64,000 nt of DNA from Alphaproteobacteria bacterium (lineage in GTDB: Bacteria > Pseudomonadota > Alphaproteobacteria > Micropepsales > Micropepsaceae). The DNA lies in the NCBI GenBank assembly GCA_016783965.1, contig JADHVO010000005.1, positions 248,001-312,000 of the forward strand, given 5' to 3'. The notes below the pieces were generated by a model. The model did no database searches. It had not been told where the DNA came from and saw only the letters and a program-made list of their open reading frames with translations. The position numbers were made by a program, and so were the translations under genes. This document shows positions 45,312 to 54,113 of this stretch, piece by piece (position 1 is the stretch's first letter; each line of letters opens with the position of its first letter).

Positions 45312-46112
45312 TTACTGCCCTTTCCACTGCGGTGGACGCTTCTCCGCGAACGCCTTCGGCCCTTCGCGCAGGTCCTCGCTGCGGTACATCGCAGCCACCG
45401 CTGGATAGTTGTTCTGGTTCTTCATCGCCGCCTCGACCGACACCTCCGCAAGGCCCCGATAGACCGCGTCCTTCGACGCGCGGACCGACATCGGCGACAG
45501 CTCCGTCGCGATCTGCATCGCCAGCGCCTTCGCCCGCGCCATCAGTTGGTCGTTCGGTACGACCTCGTTCACGAAGCCAAGTTCCTTGCCCTCGGCCGCG
45601 CCCACGCGCCGCCCGGTCAGGATCATGCCCATCGCCCGCTTGGTACCGATCTCGCGCGGCAGGCGATGCAACCCGCCTGCCAGCGCCGCCAGGCCCACAC
45701 GGGGTTCCGGCAGGGCGAACACCGCCCGTTCCGCCGCGATAATGATGTCGCAGGCGAGCGCGATTTCGAACCCGCCGCCCATAGCAATGCCGTTCACGGC
45801 CGCGATCACCGGCTTGGCGAGATCGAACCTGGTCGCCAGTCCGCCGAAGCCCGCCGAGCGCGCCGGCAGCACCCGCGCGCTTCCGCCGCCCGCGGCCGTG
45901 ACCTTGAGATCGTTGCCCGCCGAGAACGCGCGGTCGCCCGCACCCGTCACGATCGCCACCCACTGCTCCGGATCGTTCGCGAAGTCGTCGAACACCGCAC
46001 CCAGCTCGGCATGCGCCGCCGCGTGCAGCGCATTCATCACCTCCGGCCGGTTGAGCGTCACGATCGTTAACCGCCCGTCCCGCTCGACTCTGCAGAATTC
46101 GTAGTCGGCCAT
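45312..46112 (-). CDS. enoyl-CoA hydratase/isomerase family protein
   Basis: A 266-residue crotonase-fold enzyme. The oxyanion-hole residues lie in AFSAGNDLK (about 63-71) and VNGIAMGGGFEIALACDIII (about 104-123); a Glu in LPEPRVGL matches the second catalytic position. Substrate may be any enoyl-CoA; it stands alone, with no other beta-oxidation genes near. The ATG at 46112 fits the family start; the frame extends upstream with no conserved residues. Preceded by GGGAGAAAA. Confidence 0.93.
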   Translation of the reverse strand: MADYEFCRVERDGRLTIVTLNRPEVMNALHAAAHAELGAVFDDFANDPEQWVAIVTGAGDRAFSAGNDLKVTAAGGGSARVLPARSAGFGGLATRFDLAKPVIAAVNGIAMGGGFEIALACDIIIAAERAVFALPEPRVGLAALAGGLHRLPREIGTKRAMGMILTGRRVGAAEGKELGFVNEVVPNDQLMARAKALAMQIATELSPMSVRASKDAVYRGLAEVSVEAAMKNQNNYPAVAAMYRSEDLREGPKAFAEKRPPQWKGQ

Positions 46113-46225
46113 GGCATTTTCTCCCTGTTTTCTCAGGCGATCTTCACCATCGCGGCGCACCGCAGCAAGGCTTGGGTAACTATTTTCCCTCACATTTGGC
46201 GGCACTAGAGGAAGCTTCACCCACC

Positions 46226-46849
46226 ATGACCGACACGTGGACCATCAGCGTCGGCGGCCGCAGCTACGGCCCCTACACCTATGAGCAGATGCAGTCCTTC
46301 GTAGGTGAAGGCCGCCTCGCGCCGCACTCGATGGTCGCGAAGACACCGTCGACCGAGCACCTACCGGCCGGCGAAGACCCGACGCTCATTCGACTTTTCA
46401 TGCCTGCCGCGCCGCGCCCGGTCGAGCGGCCCGGGCACGGTCAGGGCCCTTCCGCTACCGGCAAGTTCGTCACCGCGCGGGGCGTCGAGATCGACGAAGA
46501 GACCATCCAGCCGACCTTCGGCCGCTCGGCCGATGAGCCGCGCGGCGGCGAACGCGGCCGCTTCGTCGTCGTCGCCGACATGAAGTCGCGCTCGATCGCG
46601 GGTCTCGAGGAAGAGATCTTCAACCTGGGGCCCGCCTACTCGCTGATGCCGCAGGCGTGGCTGCTCTCGAGCGACATGCCGATCAACCAGATCCGCAACA
46701 CCCTGGTGCAGAAGCTCGGCAAGATGGACATGCTGTTCATCGTAGACGCGACGCACAACAAGGCAGCCTGGTTCAACTTCGGCCCGGAGTCCGACAGCCG
46801 CATCCGCCGCGTTTGGACGGCCCAGCAGGACCTAGCCCGCGCAAGTTAG
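46226..46849 (+). CDS. protein with N-terminal GYF_2 (DUF4339) domain
   Basis: A 207-residue protein. Residues 4-55 are a GYF_2 domain (W-x-I-x-x-x-G-x-x-Y-G-P-x-T, EQMQSFVGEGRLAPHSMV), which binds proline-rich or membrane partners. A Gly/Pro-rich linker (60-90) joins it to an unknown C-terminal domain (about 105-205: RGRFVVVADMKSRS, PQAWLLSSDMPINQIRNTLV). No signal peptide. Its stop overlaps that of the convergent namZ-like gene (TTAG). Confidence 0.88.
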   Translation: MTDTWTISVGGRSYGPYTYEQMQSFVGEGRLAPHSMVAKTPSTEHLPAGEDPTLIRLFMPAAPRPVERPGHGQGPSATGKFVTARGVEIDEETIQPTFGRSADEPRGGERGRFVVVADMKSRSIAGLEEEIFNLGPAYSLMPQAWLLSSDMPINQIRNTLVQKLGKMDMLFIVDATHNKAAWFNFGPESDSRIRRVWTAQQDLARAS

Positions 46850-48048
46850 TAGAGCAGATGCGGCCGGCGCACCGCGCGCCACGCATCTTCATCAGGCACC
46901 GTGATCGCATCCAGGTCGCGCGGAGTGCCCGCCGGATCGTCTACCCACTGCCGCAGCAGCGGGCTGCCGTTGATCACGTCGATCGCGAGCTTGCCGATTT
47001 CGTACTCGTACGGGAAATCGCGCCACAACACATAGTCCGGATAAAGCCGCCGGATCGCCTTGAACGCCAGCGCCTGCAACCGCCACGGCTTGAACGCCGC
47101 GTGGCCGTAGCCCGGATATTCGGTGTGGATCTGGACCCCGGAGCAGAGCTGCTTCACATGCTTGTGGAACGTCGGCTCGAAGAAGCAATCGCGCAGCCGG
47201 CATCCTTCCAGCCACTCCGGTGCCAGGTGCCGCATCTCCGCGACCACCGCGCGCGCATTGATATCCGGCGCGCCGAACAGCTCCAGCGGCCGCGTCGTTC
47301 CACGTCCCTCCGACAGCGTCGTGCCCTCCAGCATCACCGTGCCGGCATAGGCCCGCGCCATCCACAGGTTCGCCGCGTTGGGACTTGGATTCACCCACGT
47401 TCGCTCGCCGAGCGGCCAGCCATATCCCGGTGCGGCATCGGGGTCGTATCCCTCCATGGCGATCACGCGATACGCGACGTCGAGCTTGTAGTGTTCGATG
47501 AACCAGTGCCCGAGTTCGCCGAGCGTGAGCCCGGGCCGCATCGGCATCGGCCCCGCACCGACGAAGCTCTCCCATCCCGCACGCAGCGCCAGCCCTTCGA
47601 CCGGCCGGCCGGCGGGATTGGGCCGGTCCAGCACCCACACTTCCTTGCCGCTCTTCGCCGCCGCTTCCAGCATGTAGAGCAGCGTCGTCTCGAAGGTGTA
47701 GATGCGGCACCCCAGGTCCTGGAGATCGAACAGCACGACGTCGAACGTGCCCATCATCTGCCCCGACGGCCGCCGCACCTGGCCGTACAGGCTGAACACC
47801 GGAATCTGGAGCCGCGGATCGGTGAAGTCCGGCGACTCCACCATGTTGTCCTGCTTGTCGCCGCGCAGCCCGTGCTGCGGTCCGAACGCCGCCGTCAGCT
47901 TGATGTCGCCGCATGCCGCGATCGCATCCAGCGAATGCGTCAGGTCTTCGGTCAGAGACGCCGGGTGCGCCACCAGCGCGACACGCCTGCCCTGCAACGG
48001 CGCGCGCAACGCCGCATCGGAAACCAATCGATCGATGCCGAATTTCAT
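46846..48048 (-). CDS. DUF1343 exo-beta-N-acetylmuramidase (NamZ-like)
   Basis: A 400-residue protein covering the DUF1343 family, whose Bacillus member NamZ removes N-acetylmuramic acid from peptidoglycan fragments. Family stretches: LTAAFGPQHGLRG, VVLFDLQDLGCRIYTF, VLDRPNPAGRPVEG and LSEGRGTTRPLELFGAPD. No signal peptide, so it may act on imported muropeptides. The next gene upstream on the same strand encodes a DOMON-like protein that is often found beside muropeptide genes. The ATG at 48048 is preferred to one 12 residues upstream. Confidence 0.92.
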   Translation of the reverse strand: MKFGIDRLVSDAALRAPLQGRRVALVAHPASLTEDLTHSLDAIAACGDIKLTAAFGPQHGLRGDKQDNMVESPDFTDPRLQIPVFSLYGQVRRPSGQMMGTFDVVLFDLQDLGCRIYTFETTLLYMLEAAAKSGKEVWVLDRPNPAGRPVEGLALRAGWESFVGAGPMPMRPGLTLGELGHWFIEHYKLDVAYRVIAMEGYDPDAAPGYGWPLGERTWVNPSPNAANLWMARAYAGTVMLEGTTLSEGRGTTRPLELFGAPDINARAVVAEMRHLAPEWLEGCRLRDCFFEPTFHKHVKQLCSGVQIHTEYPGYGHAAFKPWRLQALAFKAIRRLYPDYVLWRDFPYEYEIGKLAIDVINGSPLLRQWVDDPAGTPRDLDAITVPDEDAWRAVRRPHLLY

Positions 48049-48052
48049 GCGC

Positions 48053-48592
48053 TCACGCTGCCGGAATTTCGATCGCAAAGCCATCGGAATGATGGAAGTC
48101 CGGCCGCCCTGTCGGATGCTTCAGCGACCAGTACGACTTTGCGCCGCTCAATTCTTCGATCACGGCGGTCAGCCCAAGCCGCCATGGCACATCCGCGAAC
48201 CCTTCAAGTTTGTCCAGCAGCAGATGCGCCGTAACTTCGAGGCGTGTGTCGCTAACCGCGACCGATACCGCGGGCGCAAGCGAAAGTGCGGCATTCCGCA
48301 TCCCGGCGCGATAGTCGTCGAACCGGTAGGCTGCCCATCGCGACGACGGCGCCAGATTGAACTCGCAATACGCCGATCCGCCTTTCGGCCGCACGAATGC
48401 TTCGAGGCAGGTGTGCTTCCACAGTTCGTCGATCCGGTCCGGGCTGGCAAGCGACGGCAGCTTCAGCGCACCGATCCGGCCGGTTATTGTGTAGGCCAGC
48501 GTCAGTGCGGTGCCGGATCGCACCACCTCCACGTCAATTGCCGTCACCGCCTCGCAGCGGAAATCCGGATGCAATGCGAGCGAATCCTGCAT
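48053..48592 (-). CDS. DOMON-like domain protein
   Basis: A 179-residue protein predicted to be a beta-sandwich: VEVVRSGTALTLAYTITGRI, TCLEAFVRPKGGSAYCEFNL, WAAYRFDDYRAGMRNA. These match the DOMON_murB-like group of proteobacteria, small proteins of unknown function with a sugar- or haem-binding fold. No signal peptide. Four bases separate it from the NamZ-like gene downstream, so the two are probably co-translated and may act together on cell-wall sugars. Confidence 0.82.
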   Translation of the reverse strand: MQDSLALHPDFRCEAVTAIDVEVVRSGTALTLAYTITGRIGALKLPSLASPDRIDELWKHTCLEAFVRPKGGSAYCEFNLAPSSRWAAYRFDDYRAGMRNAALSLAPAVSVAVSDTRLEVTAHLLLDKLEGFADVPWRLGLTAVIEELSGAKSYWSLKHPTGRPDFHHSDGFAIEIPAA

Positions 48593-48600
48593 GCGCCGCC

Positions 48601-49134
48601 TCAGCGCACCGAACGCAACTTGGCGATGTAGCGCTGGTGGTTGTGAACATAGCCCGCGGCCGACATCTTCAACCCCGCCAGCTCCATATCGTTCAGCTTC
48701 CGCGCCACCTTGGCCGGCGCGCCAAGGATCATGGAGCCGTCCTCAAACTGTTTTCCCTCCGTCACCAGCGAGTTCGCGCCCACCAGGCAGTTCTTCCCGA
48801 TCCGCGAGCGGTTCAGCAGAGTCGATCCCATCCCGATCAGGGATCCATCCTCCACGGTCGTGGAATGCAGGATCACCCTATGCCCCACCGTGCACCCGGC
48901 GCCGATGGTCACCGGCTGGCCCGGATCGGTGTGGATCACCGAATTGTCCTGCACGTTCGACCCCTCGCCCACCGTGATCCAGTCGTTGTCGCCGCGCAGC
49001 ACGCAGCCCCACCACACGCTGGCACCCTTCAGCAGCCGCACCTTGCCGATCAGCACCGCATTCGGCGCCACCCAATAGTCGCCTTCCGGCGGCAGCTCGG
49101 GCGTCGCGTCGTCTCCCAGCGCATAGATCGGCAT
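48601..49134 (-). CDS. gamma-class carbonic anhydrase-like protein
   Basis: A 177-residue left-handed beta-helix protein with hexapeptide repeats. The three metal His of the family are present: His68, His85 and His90 (VIHTD, TVGHRVILH). Such small gamma-CAs (YrdA/PaaY type) hydrate CO2 in some cases or remain inactive. It is eight bases upstream of the DOMON-like gene on the same strand and divergent from the unknown gene at 49218. Confidence 0.92.
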   Translation of the reverse strand: MPIYALGDDATPELPPEGDYWVAPNAVLIGKVRLLKGASVWWGCVLRGDNDWITVGEGSNVQDNSVIHTDPGQPVTIGAGCTVGHRVILHSTTVEDGSLIGMGSTLLNRSRIGKNCLVGANSLVTEGKQFEDGSMILGAPAKVARKLNDMELAGLKMSAAGYVHNHQRYIAKLRSVR

Positions 49135-49217
49135 TACGGTTTCCGCTCAAAGATTTGCGGCGCCATTGTGACAGCGGAGTTTTGCGAAGGCGAGGCTTGC
49201 CGGGCATACTCTTGGCC

Positions 49218-50144
49218 ATGGCTGTCGCGACAGATTCCACGCTCCCCGTCCTCGACCACGCGCTCGCGCGCGTCATCGTCGAAGATGCCATCCGCAACTA
49301 CTTCCGCAAGCGCCGCTCCCGCGTGCCGGAATTCGTCGAGAGCACTTTCTCGTTCAAGGGCGCCCTTGCGACCCACCGTCACGCGCTCGGGCACGACCTG
49401 TGGCGCGCCCCCCTCAACGCTGCGCTGGCCGGTCCGCAGATCGGACTCAACATCGCCGCCGTTGCGCTGAAAGCTGCCGGCCGCAAGCAGACCGCCGAGT
49501 GGGTCGGCTCCCGCGAGCTCTTCTTCAGGACTACCGTCGCGCAGGAGATCGAGCGCCGACTGATCGTCGACCTGCTCGAGCTCCCCTACACCGGTCGCGG
49601 CCAACCCTCGTTCCACGACGCGCTCGCGGTCGAGATCCTCGGCGATAGGCGCCTCGATGGCGCGCTCGGCCTGCTCAACGGACCCTGGGGAGAGAGTCAG
49701 CGCCTGCGCATGGACCAGAAACTCGCCGAGTCCATCGCGATCTACCTAAACGCGCGCGGTGCGGCCGGCGAGATCGTCAGCGCCGGCGTCACCATGGCCG
49801 CGGGCAGCGCCTTCCTGCACCAGGCGACGCCCGGCTTTCTCACGCTGGGCCCCGCCCTTGCGCAGGCGCTCGGCGCCAAGATCGGCGGCGTCGCCGCGTT
49901 CAGCGTCGCCGGCGCCGTGCTCGTTGCCAGCGCCACCGCCGCCGCCTTCGCCGGAGTCGTCACCGACCCGATCCAGTCCGCGCTGGGCATCCATCACGTG
50001 CGCCTGATCAACCTGCTCGACACGCTTGAGGATGCATTCCTCGGTGGCGACGCCCGTCTGCAAATCCCCGAGCAGTACGCCGCACGCCTCATCGATCTCG
50101 TCGACGCCATCGTCTCGATCGCCGCGCACGTGCGTGGAGCTTAA
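49218..50144 (+). CDS. unknown protein with a hydrophobic central segment
   Basis: I do not recognise this 308-residue protein. Residues 1-190 are mixed helical (RVIVEDAIRNYFRKRRSRVP, FFRTTVAQEIERRLIVDLLE); residues 195-250 are Ala/Gly-rich and hydrophobic (GEIVSAGVTMAAGSAF, GGVAAFSVAGAVLVASATAA), perhaps two membrane helices; the end is amphipathic. No clear ribosome site precedes the ATG. It is divergent from the carbonic anhydrase gene. Confidence 0.75.
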   Translation: MAVATDSTLPVLDHALARVIVEDAIRNYFRKRRSRVPEFVESTFSFKGALATHRHALGHDLWRAPLNAALAGPQIGLNIAAVALKAAGRKQTAEWVGSRELFFRTTVAQEIERRLIVDLLELPYTGRGQPSFHDALAVEILGDRRLDGALGLLNGPWGESQRLRMDQKLAESIAIYLNARGAAGEIVSAGVTMAAGSAFLHQATPGFLTLGPALAQALGAKIGGVAAFSVAGAVLVASATAAAFAGVVTDPIQSALGIHHVRLINLLDTLEDAFLGGDARLQIPEQYAARLIDLVDAIVSIAAHVRGA

Positions 50145-50494
50145 AGCTCGTCTGTCATCCCCGCGAACGCGGGGACCCAGCGCGCCGGCGTCTGCGGGCG
50201 CAGAGATGCAACACCAAGCTCGACGAGTCATTGGCGCGCGGACGCGCACCTGCTGGTTCCCCGCCTGCGCGCTGACGACAGCGATGCACGAACAATCCAC
50301 AGATTTCACATTGCCGTCGCACATTCCCTGTTACGCTTTTTACGTCGGACAACTGATTCGACGTTCAGCGGGGGCTGAAACTTAGTGCGGCATGGCACAG
50401 CGCCGAGCTCCGGATACCAGGGCACTTCGCTCCGCCGACGCACTCACCCCTACCTCAACAACCGAAGCGTTCCGTTCCTGACCTGGGAGACTCC
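50145..50494. other. gene-free stretch before phoH
   Basis: Apart from the inverted-repeat element at 50154-50279 I see no gene, RNA or clear promoter here. The last 60 bases are the leader of phoH, with GACCTGGGAGACTCC as the ribosome site. Confidence 0.5.
50154..50279. repeat. MITE-like element with terminal inverted repeats
   Basis: The left end (50154-50180) begins GTCATCCCCGCGAACGCGGG and contains the perfect hairpin CCCCGCG-AA-CGCGGGG. The right end (50253-50279) is its inverted copy with 21 of 27 bases matching. GTCATCCCCGCG-type palindromes are widespread dispersed repeats in proteobacteria. The pair delimits 126 bases that may be a miniature mobile element. It lies in a 350-base gap that otherwise shows no gene. 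Confidence 0.65.
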
Positions 50495-51250
50495 ATGGCC
50501 AAGCGTTCCGCGCGTTACAAGACCCGTGACACCAACTTCGACGAAGACGAAAAAGTTCATCGCCTCTTTCCATCTTCTCGCGGCGGCTGGAACCCGCGCG
50601 ACGCCGACGAACAACAACGCGACCGCAAATACGTAAAGAACATCCGGGCGATGAGCCCGGCGCAGCAGACGCTGCTCGAAGCCATCGACCAGCGCTCCGT
50701 CGTCCTGGCCCTTGGCCCCGCCGGCACCGGCAAGACCTACCTCGCCATCGCCAAAGCCGTCGAAGCGCTCGAAGCCGGGCGTTGCAGCCGCATCGTGCTG
50801 TCGCGTCCCGCTGTGGAAGCGGGCGAGAGCCTCGGCTTCCTGCCGGGCGATCTCCAGGACAAGCTCGCGCCCTACCTGCGCCCGCTCTACGACGCGCTCA
50901 CAGAGCGTCTCGGCACCAAGCGCCTGAAGGCGCTCGTCGCCGACGGCGTGATCGAGATTGCGCCCGTCGCTTACATGCGCGGCCGCACGCTCAGCGATTG
51001 TTACGTCGTGATCGACGAGGCGCAGAACTGTACCTACACCCAGCTCAAGATGCTGCTCACGCGTCTGGGCTGGCGCTCGACAATGGTGCTGACCGGCGAT
51101 CCCGATCAGACCGATCTCCTCAAGGGCCTCTCCGGCTTCGGCGACATCGCCGACCGCCTGGAGAGCGTGCCGGAGATCGCCGTCGTGCGTCTCGGCGAAG
51201 CCGACATCGTCCGCCACCCGCTCGTCGCAGGCATGCTCACCGTCCTGTAG
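50495..51250 (+). CDS. PhoH family P-loop ATPase
   Basis: A 251-residue PhoH-type protein with Walker A GPAGTGKT at 74-81, Walker B VVIDEAQNC and SRPAVEAGESLGFLPGDLQDK, a family signature. A basic N-terminal extension of about 50 residues (KRSARYKTRDTNF) precedes the ATPase domain and resembles the short PhoH forms found also in phages. PhoH proteins are linked to RNA metabolism and phosphate stress. It is not next to ybeY, the usual partner of the chromosomal PhoH, so it may be the second, phage-type copy. Confidence 0.93.
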   Translation: MAKRSARYKTRDTNFDEDEKVHRLFPSSRGGWNPRDADEQQRDRKYVKNIRAMSPAQQTLLEAIDQRSVVLALGPAGTGKTYLAIAKAVEALEAGRCSRIVLSRPAVEAGESLGFLPGDLQDKLAPYLRPLYDALTERLGTKRLKALVADGVIEIAPVAYMRGRTLSDCYVVIDEAQNCTYTQLKMLLTRLGWRSTMVLTGDPDQTDLLKGLSGFGDIADRLESVPEIAVVRLGEADIVRHPLVAGMLTVL

Positions 51251-51267
51251 GTGCCGGTTGAAACGGT

Positions 51268-51308
51268 GTGGTGCAGCGTGGTTGTGACAGATATCACCGC
51301 TGCACCAC
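51268..51308 (+). terminator. inverted repeat after phoH, probable terminator
   Basis: GTGGTGCAGCG (51268-51278) and CGCTGCACCAC (51298-51308) form a perfect 11-bp stem with a 19-base loop, followed by CTGATTTTGGCGATTTT. The T-run is broken, so it may be a weak terminator or a regulatory hairpin for the following receptor gene. Confidence 0.5.
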
Positions 51309-51456
51309 CTGATTTTGGCGATTTTCGGCAACTTACCAATTGCCAACTTCAGGTTTGCCGGTTCGCCCCTTATTGATGAAAGCGAGCAAAACGGTGCGGT
51401 GGCCGCACATAACGCGCGCACGAGCATGTGCGGCCTGCGGGGGACCACATATTTCG

Positions 51457-53592
51457 ATGCGTAGGAATTTGGTTTCCGCAGTCGTGCTGTCGCTGGCGTC
51501 GGCTCAAAGCGCCAACGCGGACCCGTCGGCAGCAGCGCCAACGGAAACCGTCGTTGTAACCGGCGAGAGGCCGGGAACACAAAAACTCATCGACCGCACT
51601 GTCTATACGATCTCCAAGGACATGCAGTCGACGTTTGGAACGGCTGCGGATGTTCTGAACAATATTCCATCCGTGATCGTTGATGCCGATGGCAATGTCA
51701 GCCTGCGCAACGACAGCAACGTCGTGATCCTGATCGACGGAAAACCCTCGACCCAGTTTTCCGGCTCGACCGGCGGTGCAAGCCTTGCCGAAATTCCCGC
51801 CAGCGACATCGACCGTATCGAAGTCATGACGACACCGCCCGCGGGTATCAAGGCTTCCGGTTCGGGGGGCGTCATCAACATCGTTACCAAAAAGCACCTC
51901 GACGAAGGACTGTCCGGTCTGGTTCGCGGAAGTGTTGGCCTCGAAGGCCGCTTCGTGGCGGGCGGCGTTTTGTCCTACAACACGGGGCGGTTCAAATCCT
52001 CGTTTGGAATCGACCTGCGGCAGGACGTGCGGGACAGGCTTTCTCGGGACAGCCGCGTGGTGACCGATCCCATCACCGCCCTGGAAACAGCCAGCAGGCA
52101 AAGTGTAGACGAAACCGCGCGCAGGCTGGTGCCGTCGGTAAAGGCGAGTCTCGACTACGCGATCACCAGCGGGCAGACGATTGGCGTCTCGTTCAATCAG
52201 CGCAACCTGATCGGCTGGCGCGACTTCCTGCAGGCGGACGAGAGCGGCCCAGCGGGCCAGCCGATCGACAGCCAGTCCGACCGCAGCAGTCGGGGGCACG
52301 AATGGGACACCTACGCCGACGAAGGGCTGCATTACGACGGCGCACTTGGTGCCAACGGCTCGCTGTCGCTCAGCCTTGTGCGCACCATCAAGCGTGAGGA
52401 CGAGCACTATGCCTACGTGAACAGGTTCACGCTTCCAGTTGCCGCTCCGACCTTCGACACCCTGCGGCTTGGCCTCGACTTTAAGGAAATCGACTTCGCC
52501 GCTGATTATCAGCGGAGCTTCGCCTTCGGCGGCGTGCTGAAGTTGGGCTACAACTTCGACACCAACGACAATCTCTTCGACAACTCCGGCGCCAACATCA
52601 TCGGCGGCGTGCCAATTCCCAATCCCGTCCTGTCCAACATCTTCCGCTATCGGAACCACGTTAACGCCGGATATGCCGAGTTCGACGCGACATGGGAGGC
52701 ATGGCAAGTCAATGCGGGCTTGCGCTACGAGAGCAACAGCGCCGCGACATTGCTCGTCACCGGCAATGTTTCCGGCCGCAACGACGACGTCGGTTTCTAT
52801 CCGAGCGTGCATCTGAAGCGCACCTTCGCCGGCAACTGGGATCTGTTTGCCAATGCGGCCCGCCGTATCACCCGGCCCGACCCCGAAGCGCTCAACCCCT
52901 TCATCGATTTCCAGGACACCCACAATCTGCGCGCCGGCAACGCGTCGCTCCTGCCGAAGGATACCTGGCTTTACGAGTTCGGCTTCGATCAAAGCGGCAC
53001 CGGGTTCAATTTCGGCGCCACGGCCTATTACCGCTTCGATCGCAACAGCATTACCGATGTCGCCGAGCCGGTCGGGCCCGATGTCGTGCTCGTCCGAAAG
53101 GAGAACCTGCCGAGGTCGCGCGCATTCGGGCTGGAACTGGAGACGGACGGCAAGTTTGCCGACAGGCTCGGGTATTCGCTGAGCGCAAACGTATTCTCCA
53201 TGCAGATTGATGCCCGCGCCCTTGGCTTTCCGAATCTTCAGACCACACAGGGGATCAATCTGAAGGCCGCAGTCGACTATCGCCTTACCGCCGATGACAC
53301 GTTCCAGATCACGTTTTCACGCACCGCCGGACGGCTGACGCCGCAGGGCACGCTCGGTCCCGTCGACGTCCTCAATGTCGGTTTCAAGCACAACATAGAT
53401 CTGCAGACCACACTCGTGGCCACGCTCTCCGACCTTCTGAACGGCCAGGGACTTCACCGTGTTGTGAGCACGCCGACTTTGCAGGACGCCTATCTGCGCC
53501 TGCCCTACGGGCGGATACTCTTTGTCGGTATTGTCTACGGTCTGGGCGAACCTCTCAACAAAAAGGCGCAAGAGATTGACTACGACCAGTGA
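51457..53592 (+). CDS. TonB-dependent outer-membrane receptor
   Basis: A 711-residue outer-membrane protein: signal peptide ending near ANA-DP (residue 22), TonB-box-like ETVVVTGERPG (about 30-40), plug domain with IPSVIVDADGNVSLRND and IDRIEVMTTPPAGIKASGSGGVINIV, then a beta-barrel from about 150. The barrel's last strand GRILFVGIVYGLG is followed by a charged tail of about 14 residues (EPLNKKAQEIDYDQ), unlike the usual terminal aromatic residue. Substrate unknown. ATG 51457 is preceded by no strong ribosome site. Confidence 0.92.
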   Translation: MRRNLVSAVVLSLASAQSANADPSAAAPTETVVVTGERPGTQKLIDRTVYTISKDMQSTFGTAADVLNNIPSVIVDADGNVSLRNDSNVVILIDGKPSTQFSGSTGGASLAEIPASDIDRIEVMTTPPAGIKASGSGGVINIVTKKHLDEGLSGLVRGSVGLEGRFVAGGVLSYNTGRFKSSFGIDLRQDVRDRLSRDSRVVTDPITALETASRQSVDETARRLVPSVKASLDYAITSGQTIGVSFNQRNLIGWRDFLQADESGPAGQPIDSQSDRSSRGHEWDTYADEGLHYDGALGANGSLSLSLVRTIKREDEHYAYVNRFTLPVAAPTFDTLRLGLDFKEIDFAADYQRSFAFGGVLKLGYNFDTNDNLFDNSGANIIGGVPIPNPVLSNIFRYRNHVNAGYAEFDATWEAWQVNAGLRYESNSAATLLVTGNVSGRNDDVGFYPSVHLKRTFAGNWDLFANAARRITRPDPEALNPFIDFQDTHNLRAGNASLLPKDTWLYEFGFDQSGTGFNFGATAYYRFDRNSITDVAEPVGPDVVLVRKENLPRSRAFGLELETDGKFADRLGYSLSANVFSMQIDARALGFPNLQTTQGINLKAAVDYRLTADDTFQITFSRTAGRLTPQGTLGPVDVLNVGFKHNIDLQTTLVATLSDLLNGQGLHRVVSTPTLQDAYLRLPYGRILFVGIVYGLGEPLNKKAQEIDYDQ

Positions 53593-53691
53593 AGGGCGCT
53601 GGAAAACGCCGTCACAGGCTTCGCTCCTTCCCGATCTCACCCTGACGGCCCTCGCCAACATCTCGCACAACAAAAGAAGCCCCCTTGCACC

Positions 53692-53733
53692 TTGACTGTC
53701 GCCCAGAACTTAACTATGTAGCTAATTAGCTAC
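53692..53733 (+). promoter_or_regulatory. promoter and operator of the arsR-led operon
   Basis: TTGACT (53692-53697), 17 bases, TATGTA (53715-53720) is a good promoter. The perfect 16-bp palindrome GTAGCTAATTAGCTAC (53718-53733) overlaps the -10 box and start site, the place where an ArsR-type repressor would block transcription. The arsR-like ATG is 14 bases further on. Confidence 0.8.
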
Positions 53734-53747
53734 TTGGTAAAATACAA

Positions 53748-54113
53748 ATGGATCCGCTCTCCACCACCTTCCAGGCTCTCGCCGATCCGACGCGCCGGGC
53801 CATCCTCGCGCAGCTCGCGCACGGCGAACGTTCCGTCACCGAGCTCGCCGCGCCGTTCGACATGTCGCTACCCGGCATTTCGAAACACCTGAAGGTGTTG
53901 GAACACGCGGGCCTCATCACGCGTTCGCGGGAGGCGCAATGGCGTCCCTGCCGCATCGAGCCCAGGGCGCTGATGACCATTGACACCTGGCTCGACGACT
54001 ACCGCCGCCTCTGGAACGCGCGCTTCGACCGCCTCGAGGAATACCTGCGCGAGCTCCAGGCCAAACCCGCGCCTACGAAAGGAAGAAAGCATGTCCGCCG
54101 CACCAAAAAGTGA
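53748..54113 (+). CDS. ArsR family transcriptional regulator (no metal site seen)
   Basis: A 121-residue winged-HTH protein: LADPTRRAILAQLAHGERSV, TELAAPFDMSLPGISKHLKVL (recognition helix) and GLITRSREAQWRPCRIEP (wing). It lacks the ELCVC metal motif of classic ArsR and instead matches the group paired with AHSA1/SRPBCC genes. The downstream SRPBCC gene starts inside its 3' end (23-base overlap). It probably represses its own operon at the palindrome just upstream; effector unknown. Confidence 0.93.
   Translation: MDPLSTTFQALADPTRRAILAQLAHGERSVTELAAPFDMSLPGISKHLKVLEHAGLITRSREAQWRPCRIEPRALMTIDTWLDDYRRLWNARFDRLEEYLRELQAKPAPTKGRKHVRRTKK

Noticed and set aside
50145..50494. CRISPR or toxin-antitoxin locus near phoH
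   Set aside because: Repeats occur as one inverted pair without spacers and no small coding pair is visible.
53593..53691. Possible terminator GGCG-N8-CGCC after the TonB receptor
   Set aside because: The stem is only 4 bp with no T-run; it is not convincing.
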